In this document: piece by piece, positions 9,515-18,459 of the stretch | Layout of the letters: the number at the start of each line of letters is the position of its first letter | Numbering within the stretch: the stretch's first letter is position 1 | DNA from: an uncultured Gammaproteobacteria bacterium | GTDB taxonomy: Bacteria; Pseudomonadota; Gammaproteobacteria; UBA4575 | Reading direction: 5' to 3' | DNA length: 64,000 nucleotides | Assembly: GCA_951812785.1 (NCBI GenBank) | Contig: OX638335.1 | Coordinates: forward strand, 1,379,653 to 1,443,652 | The notes under the pieces: generated by a model | Told to the model about the DNA's origin: nothing | The model's input: the letters and a program-made list of their open reading frames with translations, nothing else | Database searches by the model: none | Translations under genes and position numbers: made by a program

Positions 9515-11389
9515 CTAATCAATATTCCACGTCATTGGCAACATATATTTAATAGTTTCCAACAGCTCTTCATCGCTACAATAATCACATCCCCCTTTGC
9601 TAATCATCGCACCATTGCCTTCCTTTGCCAATGTAAGTAACACATTAATATCCCGAGAAAATTTGTCCCACGCTTCAATATTACCTTTTGCGGGCGCTCC
9701 ATAATCTCCATTTTCATGACAAGAGCTACAAAATTTTGAATATACCTCACGAGCCGTTCCAAGATTTGAATGATCTGCTACCTTAATTTGCGTCATTTCC
9801 GAATCGTTTACGGGCACATTAACGATATTTTCATGTTGTCTAGGTAACAACATTTGTTCATTTCTATTATTCACAGTCAAGAAATAAGCTTGTCCATTAC
9901 CGACAAATCCTATAGCTAATCCATACTTACCAAGGTCTGTAACCGTTTTTATCAGTCCATATGAAACAGGAAACAATAATTCTTCATGTGTCTTATAATT
10001 ACTCTCCTTATCAAACACTACGACACTATTTTTCCTCAGATTTGCAACAATTACATCACCATCATCAAGTATTGCCAACTCATGAGGTGAAACCAATAAA
10101 TTATCACCAAATGAACTCAACTTTTCTCCTTCACTAGAAAGAAGTACGATATTATCTCCACCTCTATTTGAAATTAGAAATACATCAGAATCAGGGTCAT
10201 ATTCTGCGTAATATGGTCCAACCCATAAAATTTCATCACCCTCTTGGTTTCCTGATACCCATCGATAATTGAAGTCATAGTCATATGCCAATATCCTGTT
10301 ATTACCATAATCTACAACAACGATAAGACTTTCTGATACAGCAACACCTAGCGGATTATTGAATTTATCCAAAAATGTGTATGCGTCTTCTGTTTCCTTA
10401 TATGAACCAAATAAATCTACCGTCTCCCCATTTTCGTTGAAAACTTGCAGCCTATGATTTCGCTCTTCGACTACATAAACCATACCATTCCGTATTTTAA
10501 TATCAGCCGGAGTATCTAAATCCCCTAGCCGCGTACCCATACTAGAAAAATAACTTAAAAACTGCCCATCTAATGAAAAACGCGAAATATTTTCATTTGA
10601 ACAATCTGTTATCCAAAGAACATCTTTATAAAACTCAGTTCCATATGGAAGACTAAATCTACCTAACCCAATCCCATTTCGCCCTATAACAGATTGAATT
10701 TTAAATTGTGAGGGAAGCTGCGCTAGAGGCTCCGAAAAATGCAGCCTCATTTCTTGATGACAAAATTCCTTATTGCTGGCTTCAAAAAACAAAAGAAAAT
10801 CAAACGAAAATGCATTACCCTCTTCGTCCTGTCGCCTTATTACTATTTCTTCTATTGATGTATTGATTTTCAGATACTTTATTCGACCAACATCTTGATG
10901 CGAATTACCAGGATGAAATTGTATTTTCTTAAATCGAAAATGCTCATTATGGCTAGACAACAATTTCTCGAGTTCAGATATTTGCAATGTCTTAACTTGT
11001 GAATCGATCACAAGCCCTAACATTGAATCTGTAATTACCATTTTGTCAGGAGCACATATTGAAGTCTCTTCCTTTAACACATACTCAGAAATCAATTTAT
11101 ATTGATCCTTTAGCAACATCTTAGCAGTTTGCAGGTCTAATGTTCTTTCTGCCAGATTCTCAGTTAACATACGATTATCTTTTAATTGATCCTTTAGCGA
11201 CATCTTAGCAGTTTGCAGGTCTAATGTTCTTTCTGCCAGATTCTCAGTTAACATACGATTATCTTTTATATGCCACAACGCTAATATGAGCAATAAAGCT
11301 ACAGAAAAAACTACTGCAATTAACTTTGTCTTTCTCTTTATATTTTTCACTTTTTTTATACTATACAACCGACCATCCATCGCAGACAC
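9515..11389 (-). CDS. Membrane-anchored NHL-type propeller protein fused to a cytochrome c5-like domain
   Basis: A 624-residue protein. An N-terminal signal-anchor helix (about 21-40) is followed by a polar coiled-coil stretch containing a 28-residue tandem repeat. A central region of about 300 residues has NHL/six-blade propeller features such as LGRFSLPYGTEFYKDVLWITD and FNNPLGVAVSESLIVVVDYGNNRI. The C-terminus has a heme-binding CSSCH at 554-558, and the end, with AMISKGGCDYCSDEEL, matches cytochrome c5-type domains including a candidate axial Met. Topology suggests a periplasmic protein needing heme attachment. I know no function for this architecture in glycan loci; role unassigned. Confidence 0.8.
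   Translation of the reverse strand: MSAMDGRLYSIKKVKNIKRKTKLIAVVFSVALLLILALWHIKDNRMLTENLAERTLDLQTAKMSLKDQLKDNRMLTENLAERTLDLQTAKMLLKDQYKLISEYVLKEETSICAPDKMVITDSMLGLVIDSQVKTLQISELEKLLSSHNEHFRFKKIQFHPGNSHQDVGRIKYLKINTSIEEIVIRRQDEEGNAFSFDFLLFFEASNKEFCHQEMRLHFSEPLAQLPSQFKIQSVIGRNGIGLGRFSLPYGTEFYKDVLWITDCSNENISRFSLDGQFLSYFSSMGTRLGDLDTPADIKIRNGMVYVVEERNHRLQVFNENGETVDLFGSYKETEDAYTFLDKFNNPLGVAVSESLIVVVDYGNNRILAYDYDFNYRWVSGNQEGDEILWVGPYYAEYDPDSDVFLISNRGGDNIVLLSSEGEKLSSFGDNLLVSPHELAILDDGDVIVANLRKNSVVVFDKESNYKTHEELLFPVSYGLIKTVTDLGKYGLAIGFVGNGQAYFLTVNNRNEQMLLPRQHENIVNVPVNDSEMTQIKVADHSNLGTAREVYSKFCSSCHENGDYGAPAKGNIEAWDKFSRDINVLLTLAKEGNGAMISKGGCDYCSDEELLETIKYMLPMTWNID
11101..11268 (-). repeat. 84-bp tandem duplication inside the propeller-cytochrome gene
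   Basis: Two head-to-tail 84-bp copies (11101-11184 and 11185-11268) differ at one base that I can see (an a/g difference in the segments gcaaca and gcgaca). They encode two 28-residue heptad-like units, each containing DNRMLTENLAERTLDLQTAK, in the coiled-coil linker between the membrane anchor and the propeller. Period divisible by three keeps the frame. Near identity points to recent duplication or slippage. Confidence 0.93.
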
Positions 11390-11821
11390 GACATTAAAAA
11401 CATGCGAAAGCTGGGAGCATTACAAAAAATCTGGAAATATTGCCGAGCTGATAGCAACACATCGCTTCAACGGTCTTACTGCCGCACAAGGAGTAAGGGC
11501 TTTTTCCCACGAGAATATAGAGTATATCGCATTAACTCATGGTTACAATAACACTAATGCTACTATATTTAATCGCAACTTTTCAAATAAAAACAGCGTA
11601 GACATTAATCCTTCAAACAAAAATCGTCCACCACTAATTGCTAGTGTTGAATATTTTGATAGTCATTTATATTGATCAAGCTTTAGAGAGGGAAACATAT
11701 AACTAATATCTTTCGCGGTTTGTCTGTGAAATCAAATGGCAATATTCTATTAACCGGCTTTCTTGATGCAGAAAACATTTCAGAACTTAGAACAGCAGTT
11801 TTTGAATTTTCGACTCAATAA
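11390..11821 (+). pseudogene. Remnant of an unidentified protein gene on the plus strand
   Basis: The plus strand encodes a protein-like segment without its own start (from about LKTCESWEHYKKSGN to VEYFDSHLY, stop near 11675). In another frame it resumes with ITNIFRGLSVKSNGNILL and ends LRTAVFEFSTQ at 11821. The second part resembles a propeller-type repeat (GNILLTGFLDAEN). The two pieces lie in different frames with stops between, so this looks like the decayed 3' end of a gene truncated at the propeller-cytochrome gene. No family recognised. Confidence 0.45.
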
Positions 11822-11829
11822 CCCAGCAT

Positions 11830-12924
11830 TTAAAGAAAATCAATCAGTTGATCGCATACATATTGTGTGACTTCTTCATTCTGAAATGCATTCATAGGAA
11901 GACTTAAAACTTCTTTTGAGGCTTTTTCAGCGACAGGACACTGGCCTTCTTCACAATCTAAATATCGAAAACATTCCTGTAGGTGCAGCGGCATTGGATA
12001 GTGCACAGCTGTAGGTACACCACTCTCCCTAAGTTTATTTTGTAATTGATCTCTGCAATTAACTCGCAAAGTGTATTGCGCCCATACACTTGTACGATCT
12101 AGTTTCACCTTCGGAACATTTACTGCATCGCCCAAAGATTGAGTATACAAACCTGCAACACATTCACGATTCTTGATTTCGTTTTTATAATGAGGCAACT
12201 TAGCTAGCAGCACTGCCGCTTGTATAGTATCAAAACGACCACCCATACCAATATATTTATGACGATAGCGTTCATTCTGGCCATGCGCTCGCATCATTTT
12301 AATCTTCTCAGCATATCTATCGTTATTAGTAAATACAGCACCACCATCTCCATAGCACCCCAGTGGCTTAGCCGGAAAAAAACTTGTAGTCGCAATATCC
12401 CCCTTACAACTATCAGTAACTCCTTTATAGGTCGAACCAAAACTTTGCGCTCCGTCAACAATTATTTTCAAATTATGCTTCTTTGCTATGCCCTCTATCT
12501 CATCCATGTCGGCAGGCTGCCCATACAGGCTTACAGGAATAATAGCTTTTGTTTTTTTAGTAATAGCTGCTTCAATTTTATGTGGATCAATATTAAAAGT
12601 GTCTTCTTCTATATCGACGAAGACAGGAATGGCTTGCAAGAAAGCAATAGTTTCTGCTGTCGCGATAAAAGAAAAAGGTGTCGTAATTACTTCATCTCCT
12701 GGTTGAATATTAAAAGCCATCATCGCTAAAAGCAGCGCATCCGTACCACTAGAACATGTTAGAGCATGTTTAACTTGTACAAATTCAGCCAATTGATTTT
12801 CTAATTTATTAACTTCTTCGCCCAAAATATAATTGGATTTATCCAATACGGATTGAACATTAACGTCAATATCAACCTTATAAACTTGGTATTGGTACTG
12901 TAAATTCGCAAAATCTATTTTCAA
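11830..12924 (-). CDS. wbpE: WbpE-like UDP-sugar 3-aminotransferase (DegT/DnrJ/EryC1, PLP)
   Basis: 364 residues with the DegT fold. The PLP-lysine motif is TTSFFPAKPLGCYGDGG, and the substrate and cofactor stretches SSGTDALLLAMMA and VDGAQSFGSTYKG are present. It resembles Pseudomonas WbpE throughout. WbpE transaminates UDP-2-acetamido-2-deoxy-3-keto-glucuronate, using glutamate, to the 3-amino sugar. It lies 3 bp downstream of the WbpD-like acetyltransferase and close to the WlbA-like dehydrogenase, the two enzymes acting before and after it, which supports the assignment. Cytoplasmic. Confidence 0.88.
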   Translation of the reverse strand: MKIDFANLQYQYQVYKVDIDVNVQSVLDKSNYILGEEVNKLENQLAEFVQVKHALTCSSGTDALLLAMMAFNIQPGDEVITTPFSFIATAETIAFLQAIPVFVDIEEDTFNIDPHKIEAAITKKTKAIIPVSLYGQPADMDEIEGIAKKHNLKIIVDGAQSFGSTYKGVTDSCKGDIATTSFFPAKPLGCYGDGGAVFTNNDRYAEKIKMMRAHGQNERYRHKYIGMGGRFDTIQAAVLLAKLPHYKNEIKNRECVAGLYTQSLGDAVNVPKVKLDRTSVWAQYTLRVNCRDQLQNKLRESGVPTAVHYPMPLHLQECFRYLDCEEGQCPVAEKASKEVLSLPMNAFQNEEVTQYVCDQLIDFL

Positions 12925-12927
12925 AAT

Positions 12928-13497
12928 TTATTCCATTAAAAAGACTTGATCATTTTCAAGTTTATATGTTTTTTGAGTATAAGGGCACATGGTTTCAGAA
13001 ACACCATTCAAAGGAAGATCCAATTGTTCCCCATACTGACTCATCCACCCTATTTGTTTAGCAGGAACTCCAACCATAAGCGCATATGATTTAACGTTTT
13101 TATTCACTAACGCACCTGCACCAACAAAGGCATACTCCCCAACAGTTACACCACAAACAATTGTACAGTTTGCGCCAAGCGTAGCTCCTTTCTTTACAAT
13201 CGTATCTTTATATTCATTTTTACGTCCAATGTGTGAACGCGGATTATAAACATTAGTAAAGACCATACTCGGCCCACAAAAAACCTCTTCCTCTAGATAC
13301 ACATTGTCATAAACAGAAACATTGTTCTGAATTTTACATCGATCTCCAATAATTACTTTATTCCCAACAAAAACATTCTGCCCCAAAGAGACATTACATC
13401 CAATTTTTGCCTCACTACAGACATGAACCCAATGCCATACACGGCAACCCTGACCAAGTTGCGCACCTTCATCTACATGAGCAGTGGAGTGAATCAT
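12928..13497 (-). CDS. wbpD: WbpD-like UDP-3-amino sugar acid N-acetyltransferase (left-handed beta-helix)
   Basis: 189 residues made largely of hexapeptide repeats. Long stretches match Pseudomonas WbpD, such as [31 protein letters not shown] and [15 protein letters not shown], plus the C-terminal [12 protein letters not shown]. WbpD uses acetyl-CoA to N-acetylate UDP-2-acetamido-3-amino-2,3-dideoxy-glucuronate, giving UDP-GlcNAc(3NAc)A. Works as a trimer in the cytoplasm. Length equals the family norm. Between wlbA (19 bp gap) and wbpE (3 bp gap). Confidence 0.93.
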   Translation of the reverse strand: MIHSTAHVDEGAQLGQGCRVWHWVHVCSEAKIGCNVSLGQNVFVGNKVIIGDRCKIQNNVSVYDNVYLEEEVFCGPSMVFTNVYNPRSHIGRKNEYKDTIVKKGATLGANCTIVCGVTVGEYAFVGAGALVNKNVKSYALMVGVPAKQIGWMSQYGEQLDLPLNGVSETMCPYTQKTYKLENDQVFLME

Positions 13498-13516
13498 ATC
13501 AAATTATTCACGCTAA

Positions 13517-14575
13517 CTAATATTCCAAAGGCAGCGATATAGTCTTGCCATCACGTGCGGCAAGGTAAGTTGCTATTAGAACTTCCAGAGACTTGAGACC
13601 TTCACGACCATCAGTTTCGGGCTCGCACTTGCCATACAAAACATCAATCACATTCTTATAATATAGAGGGTGCCCAAAACCATAAACTGAAGAAGTTTCA
13701 TAATTTGCCTGCTGGATATCTTTATCATATGGCTGCTGATCCTCAAATTCCCAGTGCTGAATTTCATTAACAGCTACACCACCAACTCTCACAGTTCCTT
13801 TTTCTCCAAGTATAGTGATTGAACCTTCATAATTCTTCGGATAAGTAAGCATAGTTACATTCATGGAACCTATAGCTCCATTACGCCACTTTACATTTAA
13901 TACACCTGTATCTTCTACTTCTATATCACGAGCGAGAGTTCCTGTCATTGCTTGTATTTTTTCAACCGGACCAATTAACCAATCTATTAAATCTACGTAG
14001 TGGCTAGCTTGATTCATAAATGCCCCTCCATCAAGCTCCCAAGTTCCTCGCCATTTAGCAGTATCATAATATTCTTGTGGGCGTGTCCAAAAAACATTAA
14101 GGTTGACCATATAAATACGGCCAAACCTGTTTTCTTCTACCGCTCGCTTCAGCAATTGTAAAGTTGTATTACGCCTATTTTGCTTAACTATAAAGAGATA
14201 AACTCCTGCCCTATCGCAGGACTTAACCATCTCGACACCATCTTTCCATCTTGTGGCCATTGGCTTCTCTGAAATAACATGAACACCCGCTCCAGCGATT
14301 TCGATAGTTTGTTCAGGATGAACCCCAGATGGCGTACAGAGAGAAATAACATCAATTTCTTCTTCCTTCAGCATTTCCGTTAACGATAGATAACCTTCAA
14401 CCTTATTGTTTTTAACAGCAGTATCAAGAATATTCTGATCATTATCGCAAACGGATACCAATTCAAGTTCATCTGGATATTTAGAAATAGAGTCAAAATG
14501 GTTTTTTGATATACGGCCGCAGCCAACTACAGCAATACGAATTTTCCTATTCTCAACACTAGAATAATTTCGCAT
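13517..14575 (-). CDS. wlbA: WlbA-like UDP-N-acetylglucosaminuronate 3-dehydrogenase (Gfo/Idh/MocA)
   Basis: 352 residues. The Rossmann NAD-binding start is IRIAVVGCGRISKNH, the Gfo/Idh EKP motif is in HVISEKPMATRW, and the WlbA-like segment is FIVKQNRRNTTLQ. WlbA/WbpB oxidises the C3 hydroxyl of UDP-GlcNAcA to make the 3-keto substrate for WbpE. I place the start at the ATG at 14575 because a GGAGG lies just upstream of it; a TTG at 14590 would put that site inside the gene. Length fits the longer WlbA type rather than Pseudomonas WbpB. Followed directly by wbpD and wbpE. Confidence 0.88.
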   Translation of the reverse strand: MRNYSSVENRKIRIAVVGCGRISKNHFDSISKYPDELELVSVCDNDQNILDTAVKNNKVEGYLSLTEMLKEEEIDVISLCTPSGVHPEQTIEIAGAGVHVISEKPMATRWKDGVEMVKSCDRAGVYLFIVKQNRRNTTLQLLKRAVEENRFGRIYMVNLNVFWTRPQEYYDTAKWRGTWELDGGAFMNQASHYVDLIDWLIGPVEKIQAMTGTLARDIEVEDTGVLNVKWRNGAIGSMNVTMLTYPKNYEGSITILGEKGTVRVGGVAVNEIQHWEFEDQQPYDKDIQQANYETSSVYGFGHPLYYKNVIDVLYGKCEPETDGREGLKSLEVLIATYLAARDGKTISLPLEY

Positions 14576-14785
14576 TAAGCCTCCAGGCAAGATTAGATTA
14601 TTATATTTTTAATTAGTCACTAGATAACACAGCAATCACAACGCTGACAATTTGAATAGCAAAATTTTGATTATTATACAAGCCAGCTCGCCCCATTCAA
14701 TATTCACATCTTGTCTTCTATATAAATCAATGTCGCACAAATAGCATTAAGAATACCCACAAGATCATACTCACCTCAATGCACA
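14576..14785. other. Intergenic gap upstream of wlbA
   Basis: About 200 AT-rich bases between the broken acyltransferase and wlbA. Only the wlbA Shine-Dalgarno (GGAGG, near 14583) stands out. A promoter for the wlbA-wbpD-wbpE group could sit here, but none is convincing by eye. Confidence 0.45.
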
Positions 14786-16654
14786 TTAATTAAGCATATC
14801 TTTAAAATATGGTACTACCATCTCACCATATTTAGCTGAACCCACCTCATTCAAGTGAGATTCATCAAAATACATTAAATCTCCATCATAAAAAGGAGCA
14901 TTATCAAAAAAAGGAAGCGCGGTAAAATCCAAAAAGATGGTATTTGAATATTTATCTGTAATTGCTGCAACCTTCTGATTTGCTGTCTCCCAGCTTTGAA
15001 TCAGTTTTGTTTGAACAGGGAAACCAAGCCTTTCAAATATTCTAAGCCGTTGAATATCCAATTCAAGCTGGGGAATTTGTGCTAACAAAAATATACTCTT
15101 ACCGCTTGTATTTACATCAGCTAAAAAATTATCAAGAGATATTAAGAAAGTATCACTTTTAACGTGCCATGACCACTTACCCGCTATAACTATTATTTCT
15201 GCTTCTTTAATTAATTCTTCCGCATACTCAAGTTGATTTAGACATTGTTTTCTTGAAAAATCAGGCACAACATTTGTGTCAAAATTTGGAATAGTTACAC
15301 AACTACTTGCTGTAACGATTGTAAACTCAATATTGTTGGCATTCCCAACCACAGCCGCAAATTTATTCAACTGTGCTGCATGACTATCACCAAGCAATAA
15401 TAGTTTGTTCTGACTACCAATACTTCCTCTCACGCAATTTCTGACAATTTTGCCATGACAAATCTCATCTTCAACAGCGTAACGAGTATATTCTCTAGGA
15501 AGCGAATCAATGAAATATTGATTCAATTTAAAGGAAGCAATAATAACAGGAAATATAGAAATTATTAGCATCCCAGCATGGAATATTACTTTCTTCTTAG
15601 AATTAGATTTTCTAAATATATTCTCAACACAATAATACGAAAAGCATGCACACAATAAAGTAGAAATTAAAACAAAAGCAAGGGATGATGCATCAAGCTC
15701 ATAACTATTTGTATAGTATCTTATAATTGATAATATCGGCCAATGCCATAAATACAAAGAATATGAAAGAGCACCAATCCAAACAAAAATATTTTGCGAC
15801 ACAAAGCGATTTATCCATCCTTTTTTTGCTGCTATTATCATTGCTGTACCCACACAAGGCGGCAAAGCCATAGCCCCTGGAAATGAAGTTTTATCGTTAA
15901 TCAGAAAAAAACTTCCTAAAACAAGCATTATGCCTACAGTGGAGGCGCCATTAGACACACCCCTACTCCACGTTTGTCCATAGTTAGATACACTTATCCA
16001 TACACCAATCAAAAACTCTGGGATTCTAGCTAGAAGTGAAAAATATGCATCTTGACGACCACCATCACTATTTAATAGATAGCCAGCATAAATTACACAT
16101 AAAATAATTCCTCCAGCTAATATTCCTTTCAAATAACGGACTGGGACAATAACGAGTAAAATAGGTAACAATAGATAATATTGCATCTCTATAGCTAAAG
16201 ACTAGGTGTGCGATAAAGGCAACTCATAAGCACTTGGCGCAAAATAATCACCAAAATTTGCGAAATAACTATTACTAACAAAGCATAGAGCTGATATTAA
16301 GCTCTTTTTATAAAATTCAAAGTCTGACGACGTAAATAATACAGATACACACAGAGAAACTGTTGCTATAAAAAACAAGTACGCTGGTACTATTCGTCTT
16401 ATTCTACCAATATAAAAATCCTGAAAACTGAATATGCCATTTTGCTTTTTACGCAAAATTATTGATGAAATTATAAATCCAGATATAACAAAAAATACAT
16501 CTACACCAATATAGCCACCCGGGAGCCAATTTTTATTAATGTGAAAAACGATTACAGCGATAACTGCTAACGCCCTCAATCCTTGAATATCCCCCCTTAA
16601 GGGATTATCAAGTTTATAAACAGAGTTCATCAAAAAATACGACTCTCTCTGCAA
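14786..16654 (-). pseudogene. OafA/YrhL-type acyltransferase with SGNH domain, broken by one in-frame amber codon
   Basis: Two reading frames, 16202-16654 and 14786-16186, lie in the same phase and are separated by a single TAG at 16202-16204. The N-terminal part has the acyltransferase-3 start (GDIQGLRALAVIAVI and GYIGVDVFFVISGF). The stop falls in the conserved LSHT-W-SLAIEMQYY block, exactly where family members have Trp, so TGG to TAG is the simplest change. After it come further membrane helices and a C-terminal SGNH domain (LLLLGDSHAAQL and DESHLNEVGS). Intact relatives O-acetylate surface glycans. Start could be TTG at 16654 or ATG at 16630. Nothing else in the 622-codon frame looks damaged. 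Confidence 0.88.
16202..16204 (-). other. Premature TAG in the acyltransferase gene
   Basis: Plus-strand cta reads TAG on the minus strand. It replaces the tryptophan codon of the conserved TWSL(A/S)(V/I)E block. rpmC and rpmJ in this window end in TAG, so TAG is a normal stop in this genome and not a reassigned codon. Confidence 0.9.
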
Positions 16655-16714
16655 AATGGAACATAATCAAAAAATGGGAGATTAATAAAATTCAAAAAGG
16701 AAGTATTAAAATAT

Positions 16715-17470
16715 TCATTTGCAGTTGCTGCTCGCCATATAATCTCTATGCGTAACAATATTATCAGAGCCGGGTGGAGGCATTACAGAAAGAGGCTTTT
16801 CCCGTTTGGCGATATCAACTAAGCTAGCAGGTGCATCAAGATCAAGTAATATTCTTTCAATAAATAGTAAAGCTTGCGGTCTAGATACTATTGACATCAA
16901 TGTTAAAAAACATAATTTAATATCAAGAAGTAATGAACTATGCTCTATGTAAAATAGCCCCAACATACTTTTACCTGGACGAATCAATTGATTATAGGCA
17001 ATGTCTGGATCAGCATATTCTTTCAAAATATCCCCTTCATCAGAAAAAACAATTGATGATAAATCTGTGATTCCAGGCTTCATATCCAATAATCGTATTT
17101 CTTCCGATGTATATAAGTCAGTTTCTCGCTTAACATTTGGTCGCGGCCCCACTATGGTCATATCTCCAATGAGCACATTCAACAGTTGACTCAGCTCATC
17201 GAGTTTATAACGTCGTATGAAATGACCTACCGGAGTAATTCTATGATCATCAACTGGCGTAGAATCCACACCCGTTTTATCAGCGTTCTTTATCATAGAG
17301 CGCAATTTGATCATTTTAAATAGCTCACCTTTTTTACCAACACGAGGTGCAATATAGAATGGCGAACTTTTATCTTGCCACCAAACTAGCAATATAACAG
17401 GAAGAGTAATAGGGCTCGTCAAAAGCAGGCCAACAATCGCTAAAATAATATCAAAAATTCGTTTTAACAT
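16715..17470 (-). CDS. Undecaprenyl-phosphate sugar phosphotransferase (bacterial sugar transferase family)
   Basis: 251 residues. One N-terminal re-entrant or membrane helix (FDIILAIVGLLLTSPITLPV) is followed by the polyprenyl-phosphate transferase signature: FKMIKLRSM, then KLDELSQLLNVLIGDMTIVGPRP. It belongs to the monotopic PglC/WcaJ catalytic class, which moves a sugar-1-phosphate from a nucleotide sugar to undecaprenyl phosphate and so starts a glycan repeat. About 50 extra C-terminal residues beyond the core, of unknown use. Its ATG overlaps the stop of the E1-beta gene by one base (TAATG), indicating coupling. Confidence 0.9.
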   Translation of the reverse strand: MLKRIFDIILAIVGLLLTSPITLPVILLVWWQDKSSPFYIAPRVGKKGELFKMIKLRSMIKNADKTGVDSTPVDDHRITPVGHFIRRYKLDELSQLLNVLIGDMTIVGPRPNVKRETDLYTSEEIRLLDMKPGITDLSSIVFSDEGDILKEYADPDIAYNQLIRPGKSMLGLFYIEHSSLLLDIKLCFLTLMSIVSRPQALLFIERILLDLDAPASLVDIAKREKPLSVMPPPGSDNIVTHRDYMASSNCK

Positions 17471-18453
17471 TATGAACGCCCAAAAATTAAAGAAATACGC
17501 TCCACAATATTCGTAGCAGATGGATAGTAATTTTTTTCCAACGCTATAGATGTAGGTGCTGGGGCATCAGGAAGCATAATTCTGATAGGTTGTTTCTTAA
17601 GAGCACCAGGAATAGTATTTTCCGCCACAGAAGCGAGTATCTCTCCTGCAATACCACATGTTTTCCAGCCGCCATCAATTACTGCAAGATGCCTTGTTTT
17701 TCCCACAGAATCAATAATTAATTCTGGGTTGAGTGGGTTTAAAATACGCAAATCTATTACTTCCGAAGCAATACCTAATACATCAAGCTCAGCTGCTGCT
17801 TCAAGTGCTAACCGAGCTGCATAACCTGATGCAACAATTGTTATATCACTACCGCTTCTTAAAATTTTTGGCCCTTCTTTCGTTAAATCTATTTCTGATA
17901 CAGGTTCTAATGTGTCTTCAAGATCATAAAGCCATCGATCATCTATGTACATAACTGGATCAGGGCTAAGAACCGAAGCTATTAGTAAATCTCGCGCATC
18001 TGATACTGTTGATGGCATCACAACACGCAGACCAGGGACATGTGCAAACCATGCATGTAACGACTGAGAATGCTGGGCTCCTTGCTCGCCCCCACGGTTT
18101 ATTATTGCGCGAATCGTTACGCCACAACTAGCTTGCCCACCTGTCATATGCGACCATTTTGCTGCCTGGTTTACTATGGCATCCATCGCATACAACATAA
18201 AATCCATCCTTGGATGAACCACTATAGGCTTCATTCCTGCCAATGCAGCTCCCACAGCTGCTCCTGTACAAGCAGATTCAGAAACAGGCGTATCTATAAT
18301 TCGCTCCACACCAAATTTCTTATCAAGATTTGTCATTGAATTACCAACGTACCATGGGCTCCATAGCCCTTGCCCTATGACAACAGCATCGCTATAGTTT
18401 TCGAGAAGGTATTCGAAGGCAGATAATATCGCCGTACCGTAATTATGTTTCAT
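17470..18453 (-). CDS. Thiamine-diphosphate 2-oxoacid dehydrogenase-type E1 beta subunit
   Basis: 327 residues of the transketolase pyrimidine plus C-terminal domain type (pyruvate/acetoin dehydrogenase E1-beta family). PVSESACTGAAVGAALAG carries the glutamate expected to activate TPP, RGGEQGAQHSQSLHAWFAHVPGL follows, and the closing domain has DAPAPTS. E1-beta pairs with E1-alpha to form the active site, and the alpha gene lies 6 bp upstream. No lipoyl E2 or E3 gene is in the window, so the acyl acceptor is unclear. Its position between a DegT aminotransferase and a sugar transferase suggests a role in making a modified sugar; that is inference. Confidence 0.88.
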   Translation of the reverse strand: MKHNYGTAILSAFEYLLENYSDAVVIGQGLWSPWYVGNSMTNLDKKFGVERIIDTPVSESACTGAAVGAALAGMKPIVVHPRMDFMLYAMDAIVNQAAKWSHMTGGQASCGVTIRAIINRGGEQGAQHSQSLHAWFAHVPGLRVVMPSTVSDARDLLIASVLSPDPVMYIDDRWLYDLEDTLEPVSEIDLTKEGPKILRSGSDITIVASGYAARLALEAAAELDVLGIASEVIDLRILNPLNPELIIDSVGKTRHLAVIDGGWKTCGIAGEILASVAENTIPGALKKQPIRIMLPDAPAPTSIALEKNYYPSATNIVERISLIFGRS

Positions 18454-18459
18454 TAGTTA

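Noticed and set aside
11286..11675. Intact plus-strand gene starting at 11286
   Set aside because: Its first 100 bases are antisense to the propeller-cytochrome anchor and only the part after about 11390 looks protein-like; treated as a remnant.
12220..12729. 169-codon plus-strand frame
   Set aside because: Lies entirely antisense to the well-supported wbpE gene and has no recognisable motif.
16202..16204. TAG as a recoded sense codon
   Set aside because: rpmC and rpmJ end in TAG, and no tRNA or SECIS/PYLIS-type signal is visible.
14786..16654. Two separate acyltransferase genes or a frameshifted gene
   Set aside because: The two frames share the same phase and are split only by one TAG, so it is a nonsense change in one gene.
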